DNA of 64,000 nucleotides from Lytechinus pictus (lineage: Eukaryota; Echinodermata; Echinoidea; Temnopleuroida; Toxopneustidae). Position numbers and translations under genes: made by a program. The DNA is taken from positions 26,796,817-26,860,816 of the forward strand of contig NC_087261.1 in assembly GCF_037042905.1 (NCBI RefSeq), given 5' to 3'. The notes below the pieces were generated by a model. It was not told the DNA's origin, did not search any database, and saw only the letters and a program-made list of their open reading frames with translations. This document shows, one piece after another, positions 63,701 to 64,000 of this stretch (its first letter is position 1; each line of letters begins with the position of its first letter).

Positions 63701-64000
63701 CTTTGACCTATCTCCTTAAAGTTCTCCAAGAGTCCCCATGGTTGACTGATGACAATGGCCATGACTCAACAGAGGAGATGTGACTCTTTCTATCGTGCCG
63801 TGGTTTCAGGTACGGGGCTATATACAAAATGTTGACATCGGGTGAGAGCTACTTGTATACAACAATATGTACAACAGGGAAATTGGCCGCCATCAGCAGA
63901 ACTGCAATTCAAAACAGAGACAAAATACATTGTATAAGCATGGTTGCATAGATATAGGTCTGGGAATGGAATATGGAATGAGACAATAAGTTGTGTTTAT
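63700..64000. other. No gene seen to the right edge
   Basis: Unique-looking sequence. An exon of a gene extending past the edge cannot be ruled out. Confidence 0.4.

Overview
This is animal nuclear DNA, most likely from a sea urchin or close echinoderm relative. The signs are interrupted genes with GT..AG introns, tRNA-derived SINEs, non-LTR retrotransposon remnants, dozens of small inverted-repeat (MITE/foldback) elements, hAT-type repeats carrying the quasi-palindrome GCGAGCGAAGCGAGC, and a stretch unusually rich in TACATGTA. The species assignment is inference; no bacterial gene organisation is present.

Two protein-coding genes are well supported. (1) An intact single-coding-exon heparan sulfate 3-O-sulfotransferase (HS3ST1/5-like, 343 aa) lies on + at 15113-16144, behind a 3' splice site at 15070/15071 that implies an upstream 5'UTR exon. 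(2) A ten-coding-exon gene lies on - from 44449 to 32353. I joined it from splice sites whose phases all agree, giving a 603-aa protein. It has two degenerate EF-hands, a conserved linker, a long K/E/R-rich coiled coil, two helical-hairpin repeats and a domain resembling the dynein heavy-chain stalk, with no AAA+ motor. This is the most interesting protein here.

Layout. 1-411: a near-perfect inverted duplication with two identical divergent candidate first exons around a CpG-rich centre. 0.7-9.1 kb: TIR elements, several with internal minisatellites, and a hAT element with an exact 8-bp target duplication (4322-5910). 9.1-15 kb: decayed repeats, an AGA/AGT higher-order array and a retrotransposon RT fragment. 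15-21 kb: the sulfotransferase and a TACATGTA-rich 3' region. 21-32 kb: foldback elements. 32.3-44.5 kb: the EF-hand/coiled-coil/stalk gene, its introns full of repeats. 44.7-49 kb: more foldbacks, tandem duplications and a candidate YY1-type first exon near 47.58 kb. 49.1-56 kb: a tandem segmental duplication, one copy carrying a hAT element and the other the empty site. 56-64 kb: MITEs, a LINE 3' end, nested SINE/MITE pairs and a degenerate ~180-bp tandem array encoding hydrophobic leader-like segments.

The recurrent theme is inverted-repeat DNA. At least four TIR-bounded elements have interiors made of short self-complementary 'words' (AACTGG/CCAGTT, ACTGGACCAGT, GACGAAATGGT, GTTTAGGG) amplified as minisatellites. 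The two coding genes have no evident functional link to each other.
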